The notes below the pieces were generated by a model. It was not told the DNA's origin. It searched no databases and worked only from the letters and a program-made list of their open reading frames with translations. This document shows, piece by piece, positions 25,170-33,600 of a stretch of DNA of 64,000 bases. How positions within the stretch are numbered: position 1 is the stretch's first letter; each line of letters opens with the position of its first letter. The stretch is from Hymenobacter psychrophilus. GTDB lineage: Bacteria > Bacteroidota > Bacteroidia > Cytophagales > Hymenobacteraceae. A program made the translations under genes and the position numbers. The DNA is taken from NCBI RefSeq assembly GCF_900107135.1, contig NZ_FNOV01000004.1, positions 124,001 through 188,000 on the forward strand, read 5' to 3'.

Positions 25170-26273
25170 TCATTTTGGCTCCGTGATGAAGTTCGGCAAC
25201 CCCAGCTTACCGCGGCGGCCGCCGAGCTTAAGGCCATCGTCGATGTATTTGGCCTCGGCGGAGTTGGGGTTCTGGATGAGGCCGAGGAACGGATTGTCTT
25301 CGCGCGACACGTAGATATTGCCGTCGGGGCCGCGCTGCAGGGAGCCCACTTTGCGGTTAGCCGATTTGCCGACGACAGTGGCCTGGCCCGTTTTCAGGTC
25401 GATCTGGTAGATTTGGGCCTCGCCGCCGCCTTCGCCGTTGCTGGAGCCGTAGAGCTTGCGGCCGTCGGGCGAAAACTCAACGCCGTAGGCCTCGGGGTAG
25501 GGGCCGTAGGAGCGCGGGTTGCCCACTTTCCCGGTCGTGCGGTCAAAGTCGAATACCTCGTACTTATTGGCTTCGCGCCACAGGGCCAAAGCCAGCTGGC
25601 GGCCGTCGGGCGAGAATTTCATGGCCCCGATGGCGTTGCGGCCGGGGCCGGCGTGCATGCTGCCCACGTTGCTCATCACGGGCTTGCTCTGCACCCCGTC
25701 GGGCGTTACCAGAAAGCTCACGAAGGCGTTGGAGTTCCAGCGGTGGGCCACCACCCACACGTCGCGGCCGTTTTGGTGGCGCACGGCGGCCAGCTTCTCG
25801 GCTACCGGGGCCACGAGCAGGGCGTTGAGGCGTACCATGTCGCCCAGGCCGTTGTCGCGGGTCATGTCGAGGGTGGAATAGCGCAGGCCGTTGGGGCCAC
25901 CCTGCGCACTGGTCGTGAAGATGTAGAACACGTTGCCGCTGCCCGGGTCGGGCACAATCAGGGCGCTTTGGGTGCTGGAGCTGGAGCCCATCAGCTTGCG
26001 GCCGTTGGGCATTACCTGGTGCTGGCGGTTGAATACGACCTCGCCGTTGGTATAGAACAACAGCTGGCCCTGCTTATTGGTCGCCACGGCCGAGCCCTCA
26101 TAGGTGGCCATTTTATTGGTAAGTAATGGCGTGGGCGTGCCGCCATCGACTGGAAACTGCAGGCCCGCCTGCTGCCCAAACAGCCAGACGGATTGTTCGC
26201 GCTGAGCGAAGGCCGCGCCGGATAGCAGCAGCAGCGCCGGCAGCAATAAAGGCAAAATCGAAAGTCGTTTCAT
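25170..26273 (-). CDS. Exported beta-propeller protein (WD40/PD40-like)
   Basis: A 367-residue protein with a signal peptide (SILPLLLPALLLLSGAAFAQ). Propeller blades are recognisable from repeated patterns such as SVWLFGQQAGLQF, AIGAMKFSPDGRQLALALWR, AYGVEFSPDGRKLYGSS and GSLQRGPDGNIYVS. Proteins of this build with type-IX secretion domains are frequent in Bacteroidetes, but here no C-terminal sorting domain is seen. Function unknown. ATG 26273 begins the signal peptide; an in-frame start six codons upstream is possible. Confidence 0.78.
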   Translation of the reverse strand: MKRLSILPLLLPALLLLSGAAFAQREQSVWLFGQQAGLQFPVDGGTPTPLLTNKMATYEGSAVATNKQGQLLFYTNGEVVFNRQHQVMPNGRKLMGSSSSTQSALIVPDPGSGNVFYIFTTSAQGGPNGLRYSTLDMTRDNGLGDMVRLNALLVAPVAEKLAAVRHQNGRDVWVVAHRWNSNAFVSFLVTPDGVQSKPVMSNVGSMHAGPGRNAIGAMKFSPDGRQLALALWREANKYEVFDFDRTTGKVGNPRSYGPYPEAYGVEFSPDGRKLYGSSNGEGGGEAQIYQIDLKTGQATVVGKSANRKVGSLQRGPDGNIYVSREDNPFLGLIQNPNSAEAKYIDDGLKLGGRRGKLGLPNFITEPK

Positions 26274-26381
26274 CGTGGCAAAAGGATTCATGCGCGGTTG
26301 AAAGGCAATATCGTGCCAGTTTGGGTGGATGGGGGGCGTGATGTGGGGGAGCAGGTGAGCAGGTGGGGAGGGCAAGAGGTT

Positions 26382-26491
26382 GAGCTGTCATCCTGAGCGG
26401 AGCGAAGGACCTTATCAGGTTGGAGCGAGTCGTTCATACGATTGTCGCCCTAAACTGGTAAGATCCTTCGCTCCGCTCAGCATGACAGCTC
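26382..26491. repeat. Intergenic hairpin repeat, copy 4
   Basis: The left arm from 26382 contains GAGCTGTCATCCTGAGCGG. The right arm ends at 26491 with CCGCTCAGCATGACAGCTC. The self-complementarity includes flanking bases (GAGC/GCTC) outside the shared core. It lies between the propeller gene and the NUDIX gene. Confidence 0.85.
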
Positions 26492-26502
26492 TACTTCTCA
26501 CT

Positions 26503-27063
26503 TCAAACTGCCCACTCCCCGGCCAGCAGGCGCGGAATGAGGGGCTGGATGATGCGGTAGCTGGCGCCCCAGAGCGGATAGTCGGTCCCGACGCGGTAGA
26601 AGGGTACGCGGCGGGGACCGGGCCAGCCGGGTAGCTCCCAGGTTTCCTCCACGTGGTTGAGCTCATCGGCCAGATGGCGGAGCGGAATTTCCAGCACCTC
26701 ATCGACCTCCCGGGCCTGCCACTGCCAACGGGCGGGCCGCTGAATGCACCCCAGAAACGGGCTGATGCGGAAGCCGCTGGGCACGGCCACGGTGGGCAAA
26801 GCGGCCAGCAGCTGCACGTGGGCGGGTGGCAGATGTACTTCTTCGAAGGCTTCGCGCAGGGCCGTGGCCCGCAAATCGGCATCGGTAGGCTCGGGCTTGC
26901 CGCCCGGAAAGGCCAGCTGCCCGCCGTGCACCCCGAAGGCCGTGCGCCGCACCATCACGAGCTGTAGCTCACCGGCCGCGTCGCGGAATATGGGCACGAG
27001 TACGGCGGAGTCGCGTAGGTTTAGGGGAATTGGAAAATCGTGAATGGAAAGCAGCTCGGCCAT
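26503..27063 (-). CDS. NUDIX hydrolase, CoA pyrophosphatase type
   Basis: A 186-residue protein with a full Nudix box (about 54-78, from GGKPEPTDADLRATALREAF to FEEVHL). It also has the preceding HGGQLAFPGG typical of the CoA/acyl-CoA pyrophosphatase subgroup (NudL/PCD1-like). It would split CoA-type substrates into phosphopantetheine and adenosine phosphate. A TACCTTG box 5 bases before the ATG suggests a leaderless transcript. The CoA assignment rests on the upstream motif and is moderately sure. Confidence 0.85.
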   Translation of the reverse strand: MAELLSIHDFPIPLNLRDSAVLVPIFRDAAGELQLVMVRRTAFGVHGGQLAFPGGKPEPTDADLRATALREAFEEVHLPPAHVQLLAALPTVAVPSGFRISPFLGCIQRPARWQWQAREVDEVLEIPLRHLADELNHVEETWELPGWPGPRRVPFYRVGTDYPLWGASYRIIQPLIPRLLAGEWAV

Positions 27064-27068
27064 AGACG

Positions 27069-27075
27069 CAAGGTA
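27069..27075 (-). promoter_or_regulatory. -7-like box directly before the NUDIX start codon
   Basis: The minus strand reads TACCTTG, then five bases, then ATG. The box lacks one T of TAnnTTTG. Its distance would put the transcript start at the start codon. Confidence 0.45.
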
Positions 27076-27096
27076 CGCCGACCGGGCCGGCGGGGT

Positions 27097-27855
27097 TCAG
27101 CGCACCACGTAGGTCCCGGTAGCGGCCACCTTTACCGTGGGCAGCTCGTGATGGGTTTCGAAATACTGGTAGCCCGGGGCCAGCTCCTGCCAGAAGGCCA
27201 GATGAGTCCCGAGCGGGCGGCGGGCCAGCTGGTCGGCCGTTAGCTCGAAGGGGAAGATATATACCGGAATGCTTGCCTGCCCGGCCGCCCGCGCCTCCAC
27301 GGCTAGCACATACAGCTCCCGGATGCCCGCGTCGGTGATGGGCAAACAGCCAACGGTTACGTCGGAGCCGTGCAGGAAAATATTGTCGCCGGGGTCGAGG
27401 CCCGCGGGCGTGCGCAGCTGGTCGGCGGCGTTGGGGTAGTCGAGGCCCAGCGAGAGCAGGTACTGGCTGTTGGGGTGGAAGCGGTTGATGGCGTAGAAGC
27501 CTTCCGGAATCTGCCCGTCGCCGGCCCGGCGCTTGGGGCCCAGCGTGCCCGAGGTGCCGGCCAGCGCAAATGTACGCAGCAGCCCGAATGGCCCCGCGCC
27601 CCGGTTACGCCCCCACACCTCCACCCGCCGCCCGATTTTGAAAGCCCGCACGAATAGCTCTAGCTGCTCCGGTGCCACCCCATGGCGGCGCAACAGAGCC
27701 CGCACTGGTCCCTGGTATTGGGCGTAAGCCTCGCGCACTCGGGAATAGCGGAGTTGTTCGGTGCGAAAGGCCGCGTCGGGTTCGGGCTGTTGGGTGGCCG
27801 AACGGGCCCCCAGAGCTGCGGTTAAGGCCAGTGCAAGTAACAGCAGCGAGCGCAT
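27097..27855 (-). CDS. L,D-transpeptidase (YkuD domain)
   Basis: A 252-residue exported protein with signal peptide LLLLALALTAALGARS. The YkuD catalytic motif is HGSDVTVGCLPIT with His162 and Cys170. The preceding IPEGFYAINRFHPNS matches the YafK-like branch, which includes enzymes that release or attach proteins at the peptidoglycan. It acts in the periplasm. ATG 27855 begins the signal peptide; an in-frame start at 27954 would add an unrelated stretch. It overlaps no neighbour and is separated from the NUDIX gene by 33 bp. Confidence 0.87.
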   Translation of the reverse strand: MRSLLLLALALTAALGARSATQQPEPDAAFRTEQLRYSRVREAYAQYQGPVRALLRRHGVAPEQLELFVRAFKIGRRVEVWGRNRGAGPFGLLRTFALAGTSGTLGPKRRAGDGQIPEGFYAINRFHPNSQYLLSLGLDYPNAADQLRTPAGLDPGDNIFLHGSDVTVGCLPITDAGIRELYVLAVEARAAGQASIPVYIFPFELTADQLARRPLGTHLAFWQELAPGYQYFETHHELPTVKVAATGTYVVR

Positions 27856-28038
27856 AAGTGGAGGCTGGGAAGAAGTGCTGGCCAGTTGAATTGGTAGCCG
27901 GCTGCTTAACGCCGAGTATAGCGTCCGCAGTATATAAACCAAGTTGCCGGGCATTGGAACTAGTTGCTAGCGCTAATAATGCTCGGCAACAGAGCCGCTT
28001 ATCCGGCCCGGGTAGCCGTTTCTGCGTACACGCTCTGC

Positions 28039-28992
28039 ATGAAGCCTCCCTACCAGCCCGACCCGCTCGGCCCCGACTTCAGCCAGTTGGTGCTGCCCCA
28101 GCTACCCGACTACGAAGGCCCCGTGCAGGCGGTGCTGGTCCGCTACTTGCCCGCGCCCGCCGCGCCTGCCGCCGGGGCCGTGCTCTACGTACACGGCCTC
28201 AACGACTACTTTTTCCAGCGCGAAATGGCCGGGCAGTACGCCGCCCACGGCTACCACTTCTTCGCTCTCGACCTGCGCAAGTACGGCCGGGCCCTGCTGC
28301 CCCACCAGCGCCCCAACAACGTGCGCGACCTGCGCGAGTACGACGCCGACCTCAGTGCGGCCCTGGTCGAAATCCAGGCTGCCGGCCATACGCGCCTCGT
28401 GCTCAGCGGCCACTCTACCGGCGGCCTCATCACGGCGCTGTACGCGGCCCGGCACCCGGGTAGCTTCGCGGCGCTGGTGCTCAATAGTCCGTTTCTGGCC
28501 CTGAACCAGCCGTGGCTGCGGCGCAAGGTAGTGGCGCCGTTGGCCGGCGCCCTGGGCCGGGCGCTGCCTAATTTACCCCTGCCGGCCGGCCTGCCCGATA
28601 CCTATGGCCAGAGCCTGCACCAGGCATATCGGGGCGAGTGGGATTATAACCTGGCCTGGAAGCCCAACCACGTTTTCCCGGTGAATGCTGGCTGGCTGGG
28701 CGCTATTCTGCGGGGCCAGCGGCAGGTGCGGCACGGGCTGGAGCTTCCGTTGCCCGTGCTGGTGCTGCACTCCGAACGCAGCGCCGGCGGCCGGCAGTGG
28801 CGGGAGGAGTTTCGCCGCGCCGACATCGTGCTCAACGTGGCCGATATCCGCCGCCTCGCACCGCGCCTAGGGCCGCAGGTCAGGCTGCACGCCCTGCCCG
28901 GGGCCGTGCACGACGTATTGCTGTCGGTGCCGGAAGTGCGGGCCGCCGCCTACGCCGAGCTATTCCGCTGGCTGGCTGAAACGGTTGGCTGA
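28039..28992 (+). CDS. Alpha/beta hydrolase (lysophospholipase-like, S33)
   Basis: A 317-residue cytoplasmic hydrolase. AVLYVHGLNDYFF supplies the oxyanion region. LVLSGHSTGGLITALYAARH carries the nucleophile Ser (about residue 125). PVLVLHSERSAGGR lies in the acid region, and PGAVHDVLLS contains the catalytic His. The build is that of serine aminopeptidase S33 / monoacylglycerol lipase-like enzymes. ATG 28039 gives a compact N-terminus; a frame upstream to 27964 is possible. The substrate is unknown. Confidence 0.85.
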   Translation: MKPPYQPDPLGPDFSQLVLPQLPDYEGPVQAVLVRYLPAPAAPAAGAVLYVHGLNDYFFQREMAGQYAAHGYHFFALDLRKYGRALLPHQRPNNVRDLREYDADLSAALVEIQAAGHTRLVLSGHSTGGLITALYAARHPGSFAALVLNSPFLALNQPWLRRKVVAPLAGALGRALPNLPLPAGLPDTYGQSLHQAYRGEWDYNLAWKPNHVFPVNAGWLGAILRGQRQVRHGLELPLPVLVLHSERSAGGRQWREEFRRADIVLNVADIRRLAPRLGPQVRLHALPGAVHDVLLSVPEVRAAAYAELFRWLAETVG

Positions 28993-29095
28993 AGCACCCC
29001 GGCGTTCTGGCAAACGCCGCCCATAACACAAGCTCCTATCTGTGGCTGCCAATAAAGCCAGGGCACCACTCCGGGGGCTCCGGCGTTAAAGGCGT

Positions 29096-29536
29096 ATGCT
29101 GATTCGAAATTTCGCTTTTCTGTTGATGACTGTAGTACTGCTGCCCGCCGCCACTACCCTGGCCCAAACCGCGCCCGGTGCTTCGTTGGCCGTCACCGTA
29201 AAAGCGGCCCACTGGCGGCAGCGGGTGCTCCTCGTCTGCGCTCCAACGGCCACCGATGCCCAGCTCCTGAAGCAGCGCGCGTTGCTGCAACCTGCCCGCG
29301 CCGGCCTCCAGGAGCGCGACCTGCTGGTGCGCGAACTGCTCTGGAACACGCTGTCGGAAGCCGACCGCAACTACCTGCGCCAGCTGGGCGTGAAAACCGA
29401 TGCGTTCCGGGTGCTGCTCATCGGCAAAGACGGCGGCGTAAAGCGGCGCGATACTGAGCCGGTTGCACCAGCGGCCCTGTTTGCGACCATTGATGGCATG
29501 CCCATGCGCCGCCAGGAAATGAAGCGGGCGGAGTAG
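29096..29536 (+). CDS. DUF4174 exported protein
   Basis: A 146-residue protein with a signal peptide (FLLMTVVLLPAATTLAQ) and a DUF4174 domain of thioredoxin-like size. It has WRQRVLLVCAPTATD near the start, GVKTDAFRVLLIGKDGGVKR centrally, and the characteristic end LFATIDGMPMRRQEM. There is no CxxC, so it is unlikely to be a classical oxidoreductase. Function unknown. Confidence 0.82.
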   Translation: MLIRNFAFLLMTVVLLPAATTLAQTAPGASLAVTVKAAHWRQRVLLVCAPTATDAQLLKQRALLQPARAGLQERDLLVRELLWNTLSEADRNYLRQLGVKTDAFRVLLIGKDGGVKRRDTEPVAPAALFATIDGMPMRRQEMKRAE

Positions 29537-29552
29537 GATAGTTATTCAGAAT

Positions 29553-29659
29553 GGTACGTCATTAAGAGCGCAGCGAAGAATCTCGCGTGCCAAAGTAATT
29601 CTGTTGTCAGGGGTTAGCATTGCATGCGAGATTCTTCGCTGCGCTTTGAATGACGTACC
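29553..29659. repeat. Intergenic hairpin repeat, copy 5
   Basis: The left arm 29553-29590 begins GGTACGTCATTAAGAGCGC. The right arm 29622-29659 ends GCGCTTTGAATGACGTACC. It is a divergent family member, with GAATCTCGC in place of GGACCTT. The outer GGTAC/GTACC are complementary although they lie outside the shared core. Confidence 0.85.
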
Positions 29660-29690
29660 CTTCTGACAACCGACAACCAGCCGCTGCCGC

Positions 29691-29698
29691 TACCTTTG
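29691..29698 (+). promoter_or_regulatory. -7 box five bases before the DUF2461 start codon
   Basis: TACCTTTG matches TAnnTTTG exactly, and only CCCTC separates it from the ATG at 29704. The predicted transcript start coincides with the start codon. Confidence 0.6.
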
Positions 29699-29703
29699 CC
29701 CTC

Positions 29704-30366
29704 ATGAACCAGTCTGCTCTTTTCGCCTTTCTCCAAGACCTCAGCCAGCACAACGAGCGAGAGTGGTTTCAGGCCCACAAACCGACTTACGATGAGCTGC
29801 GCTGCGAATTTGAAGTGCTGGTCGGGCAGATTCTCAACGCTCTGGCCGCCGACGAGCCCGCCCTGGCGACACTGGAGCCCAAGAAGTGCATCTTCCGTAT
29901 CTACCGCGACGTGCGGTTTTCCAAGCGAAAGGAGCCCTACAAAACCCACTTCAGCGCCTATTTCGCGGTGGGCGGTAAGCAGAGCGTCGGCCCCGGCTAC
30001 TACTTCCAGCTCGGCCCCAATGGCCAGACGCTGATGGCCGGCGGCATCTACCAGCCCGAAAAGGAGCAGCTGGCCCGCATCCGCCAGGAAATCGACTACA
30101 ACGGCCCCGCATTGCACCGTATCCTGGAGGTCCCCGGCTTCCGGCAGTTCTATCCCGGCCTGGAGGGCGACAAGCTCAAACGCCCGCCCGCCGGCTACCC
30201 CGCCGACCACCCGGATATCGAGCTGCTCAAGCACAAAAGCTTCGTGGTGTCGCACGCCGTGCCCGACGCCACGGCCCGCCAGCTCAACCTGGCCGAGTAC
30301 GTGCCCGCCGCCTTCCGCACCCTGCGCCCGTTCGCCGATTTTCTGCGCGACGCAGTGGAGGGGTGA
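29704..30366 (+). CDS. DUF2461 family protein
   Basis: A 220-residue protein matching the DUF2461 / TIGR02453 family. It begins LFAFLQDLSQHNEREWFQAH and KPTYDEL, continues with KKCIFRIYRDVRFSKRKEPY (then KTHFSAY), and has a Gly-rich AGGIYQPEKEQLARIRQEI. The C-terminal part has LLKHKSFVV. The family is widespread and soluble, but its biochemical role is not established. The transcript is predicted to be leaderless because the -7 box ends 5 bases before ATG. Confidence 0.9.
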   Translation: MNQSALFAFLQDLSQHNEREWFQAHKPTYDELRCEFEVLVGQILNALAADEPALATLEPKKCIFRIYRDVRFSKRKEPYKTHFSAYFAVGGKQSVGPGYYFQLGPNGQTLMAGGIYQPEKEQLARIRQEIDYNGPALHRILEVPGFRQFYPGLEGDKLKRPPAGYPADHPDIELLKHKSFVVSHAVPDATARQLNLAEYVPAAFRTLRPFADFLRDAVEG

Positions 30367-30410
30367 ATTTGAGTGAGAAGCTGATTTGGGAGCGGTTTGG
30401 TGAAAATAGC

Positions 30411-30497
30411 TGTCATCCTGAGCGGAGCGAAGGACCTTATCACGTCTGCATTTTTTACACACTCGTGATAAGGTCCTTCGCTCCGCTCAGGATGACA
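30411..30497. repeat. Intergenic hairpin repeat, copy 6 (perfect)
   Basis: A perfect 34-bp stem, 30411-30444 with 30464-30497, starts TGTCATCCTGAGCGGAGCGA. The loop is 19 bases. A TATATTTG promoter box (30499-30506) directly follows the right arm. Confidence 0.92.
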
Positions 30498-30498
30498 G

Positions 30499-30506
30499 TA
30501 TATTTG
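30499..30506 (+). promoter_or_regulatory. -7 box of the flavoprotein reductase gene, abutting the hairpin
   Basis: TATATTTG matches TAnnTTTG and begins one base after the right arm of the hairpin repeat, 43 bases before the start codon at 30550. Confidence 0.5.
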
Positions 30507-30549
30507 CCTGCCGCATTTTCCCTTACTTCCCCCTTCCCAGCACCCCAAA

Positions 30550-31701
30550 ATGCCCTACGATTACGACGTGCTGATAGTAGGAGCGGGGCCGGCGGGCACG
30601 GCCTGCGCGCTGGGGCTGGCCGGCAGCGGCCTGCGGGTGGGCCTGCTCGATAAGGCCCAATTCCCGCGCGACAAGGTGTGCGGCGACGCTATTCCCAGCC
30701 CGGCCCTCAAGGCCCTCACCCGCCTCAACCCGGCCTGGGCTGCCGAGCTGCGCGAGCTTACGGCCGGGTACCGCACCGACATGCGCACTAGCCGGCTTGT
30801 GTCGCCGGCCGGTACCGGCGTGAGCGTGCACTGGCAGGCCCCCGCCTTCAACTCGCCGCGTCTGCAGTTTGATGATGCCCTGCTCACGCTCGTGCGCCGC
30901 CACACGGCCACCGACATCCGCGAAAACAGCGCCGTAAAAACCGTAACGGCCGATGCTCAGGGCGTGACGGTGCAGCTCGCCGACGGTGCCTCACTCACGG
31001 CCCGGCTGGTGGTGGGCTGCGACGGCGCCCACTCGGCCGTGGCCCGCGCCCTGGCCCCGGCGCCCCTCGACCGGACCCGCCACTGCGCCGCCGTGCGGGC
31101 TTATTTCGAAGAAGTGGATGACGTGCCCGCCACGACCAGCGACTTTCTGTTTCTGGGCCGCTACCGGGCCGGCTACTGCTGGGTGTTTCCGGTGGGCGCG
31201 GGCCGTTTCAACGTGGGGTTCGGCATGCTCTCCTCGGATGTGGCCCGCCAGAAACTCGACCTGAAACTGGTGTTGCAGGAGCTGCTCGCCACCCATCCGC
31301 ACCTAGTGCCGCGCTTCACCCGGGCCCGGCAGCTGACGCCGATTCAGGGGTTCGGGCTGCCGCTGGGCGGCTCGGCCCGGCCCCTCACCGGCCCCCGCGC
31401 CCTGCTCTGCGGCGACGCGGCCGCCCTCATCGACCCGCTGCAGGGCCACGGCATCGATACGGCCGTTATCAGCGGGCTGCTGGCCGCCGACCACGCCGCC
31501 CGCTGCTGCGCCGCCGATGCGTTTGGCCCCGAGGCCCTGGCGCCCTACGCCGCCGCCGTGCAGCGCCGCCTGGGCCGCGACCTGGCCCGCCGCTACCGCC
31601 TCATGCGCCTGCTGGCCCGCGCGCCCTGGCTGGTCGAAGGTGCTTTCCGGGCCGCCCAGTGGCCCCCGCTGCGCCGGGTGCTGGTGCGGGCCATGGCCTA
31701 G
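30550..31701 (+). CDS. Geranylgeranyl reductase-family FAD-dependent oxidoreductase
   Basis: A 383-residue flavoprotein. The Rossmann motif is DVLIVGAGPAGTACALGLAG (about 6-25). KVCGDAI follows at about 43-49, the VVGCDGAHSAVAR box is central, and LLCGDAAALIDPLQGHGID is the second FAD-binding motif. This matches the GG-red-SF family, which reduces isoprenoid double bonds or related lipids. The actual substrate is unknown. It has its own promoter just after hairpin copy 6. Confidence 0.88.
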   Translation: MPYDYDVLIVGAGPAGTACALGLAGSGLRVGLLDKAQFPRDKVCGDAIPSPALKALTRLNPAWAAELRELTAGYRTDMRTSRLVSPAGTGVSVHWQAPAFNSPRLQFDDALLTLVRRHTATDIRENSAVKTVTADAQGVTVQLADGASLTARLVVGCDGAHSAVARALAPAPLDRTRHCAAVRAYFEEVDDVPATTSDFLFLGRYRAGYCWVFPVGAGRFNVGFGMLSSDVARQKLDLKLVLQELLATHPHLVPRFTRARQLTPIQGFGLPLGGSARPLTGPRALLCGDAAALIDPLQGHGIDTAVISGLLAADHAARCCAADAFGPEALAPYAAAVQRRLGRDLARRYRLMRLLARAPWLVEGAFRAAQWPPLRRVLVRAMA

Positions 31702-31786
31702 TTGGGTGCTGAGGTAATGGGCTGAGGAAACTCGGTGATGCTAATGAGAACGTCATGCTGATTCGGGATGCTTCCTAAGTAGTTGC

Positions 31787-31844
31787 GATGAAGTCCTCCA
31801 ATTTGGGGCTGAAGCAACTCAACCCCAAATTGGGGGATTTCATC
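31787..31844. repeat. Imperfect palindrome / possible terminator
   Basis: GATGAAGTCCTCCAATTTGG opposes CCAAATTGGGGGATTTCATC around a short loop (with GGGCTGA opposing TCAACCC), followed by GGGTTTTTCCCCC. It does not share the TCATCCTGAGC core, so it is a separate element. The following T run makes a terminator for the reductase gene plausible. Confidence 0.6.
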
Positions 31845-31933
31845 GGGTTTTTCCCCCGGTTATCGCTTTTCTCATTTCCTGGCGGGAGTTGCCGGCGCAC
31901 TTTTGAGGCATGTTCACCACTACCTCAACCGCC

Positions 31934-32713
31934 ATGAGAAAGCGCCTCCTACTTGCAGCCGTTACGATTTCGGCCTTTTTGCTGGCTGCCTACGGCCCGC
32001 GCTACGGCCTGCTATTGCTGGGCCTGAAGCTCCCCCAGCTTTCCGACTGGCAGTTCTCGCTCTATCTCACCTGCTCGTGGATTGCCATTCCGATGCTGAC
32101 GCTGGCCGCTTGGTACGGGCCCCGCCGGGTGCTGCGGGAACTGGGGTGGCGGGCCTCTGTAGGTACGGGCCTGCTGATGGGCCTGGCGTGTACCTTGCCC
32201 ATGCTGCTGGGCTACGCGGTGCTGTTTCCACTGACTACCACGGCCGGGCCCGCCCTGTTTTCGGCGCTGTTGCGCGGGGCCTTCTGGGCCGGGCTGAGCG
32301 AGGAGACGCTCTTCCGGGGCTTCCTGTTCGGGCAGCTTTACCGCCGCGTAAAGCTGCCCTGGCTGCTGGTGGTGCTGGTAGAGTCTGGTATTTTCGCCAC
32401 GAGCCACCTTTACCAGAGCCACGATTTTGCTTCGGCCGTGAGTGTGCTGGCTGTCACGTTTGGGGGTGGGGTCTGGTTTGGCTGGCTCTACAAAAGCTGG
32501 CAGAATCTGTGGGTGCCCATCTTCCTGCACATGTTCATGAATGGCTGGTGGATGCTGTTCGACGTGGCGGATACGGCCGTGGGTAGCGTGGGAGCCAACG
32601 TGTTTCGGGTCATGACCATCGTGCTTTCCGTGCTGCTCACGCGCTGGCACCTGCGCCGCCAGGCCGCCCGGCTGGCAGCGCCACTGGTAGGGGCCGAGCT
32701 GGCCACAGTATAA
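31934..32713 (+). CDS. CPBP-family intramembrane glutamic protease
   Basis: A 259-residue polytopic membrane protein (about seven helices). The CPBP/Abi signature is present: EETLFRGFLFG with Glu123-Glu124 and Arg128, then SHLYQSHDF with the first catalytic His, then FLHMFMNGWW with HxxxN. Relatives cleave prenylated or other membrane substrates, and some protect against bacteriocins. ATG 31934 starts right before the first helix; an in-frame ATG at 31910 is the alternative. Confidence 0.88.
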   Translation: MRKRLLLAAVTISAFLLAAYGPRYGLLLLGLKLPQLSDWQFSLYLTCSWIAIPMLTLAAWYGPRRVLRELGWRASVGTGLLMGLACTLPMLLGYAVLFPLTTTAGPALFSALLRGAFWAGLSEETLFRGFLFGQLYRRVKLPWLLVVLVESGIFATSHLYQSHDFASAVSVLAVTFGGGVWFGWLYKSWQNLWVPIFLHMFMNGWWMLFDVADTAVGSVGANVFRVMTIVLSVLLTRWHLRRQAARLAAPLVGAELATV

Positions 32714-32750
32714 GGTGTGCGACGCGTGGGCACAAGGGTTGCGGTGATGG

Positions 32751-32758
32751 TACCTTTG
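32751..32758 (+). promoter_or_regulatory. -7 box of the ankyrin gene
   Basis: TACCTTTG lies 37 bases before the start codon at 32796. No clear -33 element was seen. Confidence 0.5.
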
Positions 32759-32795
32759 CCGCCGGCCAACGCCGCCCACCCAACCAAACTCGCTC

Positions 32796-33275
32796 ATGTC
32801 CGCTACTCCATTGCAAGATCAACTCATAGCCGCCGTCCGCCAGAACGATGCAGCCACCATCACGCGCCTGCTGTCCGAAGGGGCCGACGCCAACGCCCCC
32901 GACGGTCGCGGTTTCACACCCTTGGTGCTGGCCGCCTACGACGCCCACCTCGACGCCACCCGCGCCCTGCTCGCCGGCGGGGCCAACCCCAACCAGCCCG
33001 TCGGCGGCGGCAATACCGTGCTGATGGGCGTCGCGTTCAAAGGCCACACCGGCATGGCCCAGCTGCTCCTCGACCACGGGGCCGAGCTCAACGCCCGCAA
33101 CGGCGAGGGCAGCACGGCTCTTATGTTCGCCGTGCTGTTCGGCCGCCACGAGTTCCTGGACCTGCTCCTCGCCGCCGGCGCCGACGCGACCCTGCGCGAC
33201 AACAAAGGCCAATCGGCCCGCGACCTGGCCCGCCAAAAAGGCAACGACCATGCCCTGGCAGTACTGCCCGAGTAG
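32796..33275 (+). CDS. Ankyrin-repeat protein
   Basis: A 159-residue soluble protein made of about four ankyrin repeats. Repeat signatures are NDAATITRLLSEGADANAPD, GRGFTPLVLAAYDAHLDATR with ALLAGGANPN, GNTVLMGVAFKGHTGMAQLL, and GSTALMFAVLFGRHEFLDLL followed by LAAGADATLRDNKGQSARDL. Such proteins bind partners and lack enzyme motifs. A GC-rich hairpin (33301-33342) follows the stop. Confidence 0.9.
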   Translation: MSATPLQDQLIAAVRQNDAATITRLLSEGADANAPDGRGFTPLVLAAYDAHLDATRALLAGGANPNQPVGGGNTVLMGVAFKGHTGMAQLLLDHGAELNARNGEGSTALMFAVLFGRHEFLDLLLAAGADATLRDNKGQSARDLARQKGNDHALAVLPE

Positions 33276-33300
33276 CCCCAACCAACTCCTCCCGAAATGC

Positions 33301-33342
33301 CCAACGCCCCGCTCTCCGGTTTGCCGGAAGGCGGGGCGTTGG
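33301..33342 (+). terminator. GC-rich hairpin after the ankyrin gene
   Basis: CCAACGCCCCGC pairs with GCGGGGCGTTGG (ends at 33342), with an inner CCGG/CCGG pairing. There is no T tract, so termination efficiency is uncertain. Confidence 0.6.
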
Positions 33343-33376
33343 TATTATCAGGAACTCCGAACGGCAGGGTTTTTAC

Positions 33377-33600
33377 ATAGGACTTATGCACCTGCCTTGA
33401 TTTGTAGCCCCAGCGGGGCGCCATGTTTATAGAACCTAATGTGAAACAACAGTTAGAGCCCCTTAGGGGCGGCATAATTCGTTGCAACGGCGCGGGCGAA
33501 TTATGTCGCCCCTACGGGGCTCTAGCGCCCCAAGAAGCGTTTTAGTTATAAATATGCCGCCCCTCCGGGGCTACAAAACAATCAAGTGCGTAAGTCCTAT
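33377..33600. mobile_element. 224-bp nested palindrome, possible MITE/REP cluster
   Basis: The outer arms (33377 to about 33434 and about 33546-33600) begin ATAGGACTTATGCAC and end GTGCGTAAGTCCTAT and are imperfect inverted repeats. An inner palindrome (about 33455-33481 and 33496-33522) is built from AGAGCCCCTTAGGGGCGGCA. A GCCCC-n-GGGGC motif followed by AT-rich DNA occurs four times in alternating orientation. The trinucleotide TAC flanks both ends (33374-33376 and 33601-33603), possibly a target duplication. It carries no coding sequence. The right end supplies the stop codon context of the next gene. Confidence 0.7.

Noticed and set aside
33377..33600. CRISPR array
   Set aside because: The repeated GCCCC/GGGGC units alternate in orientation and lack regular spacers; no cas genes are nearby.
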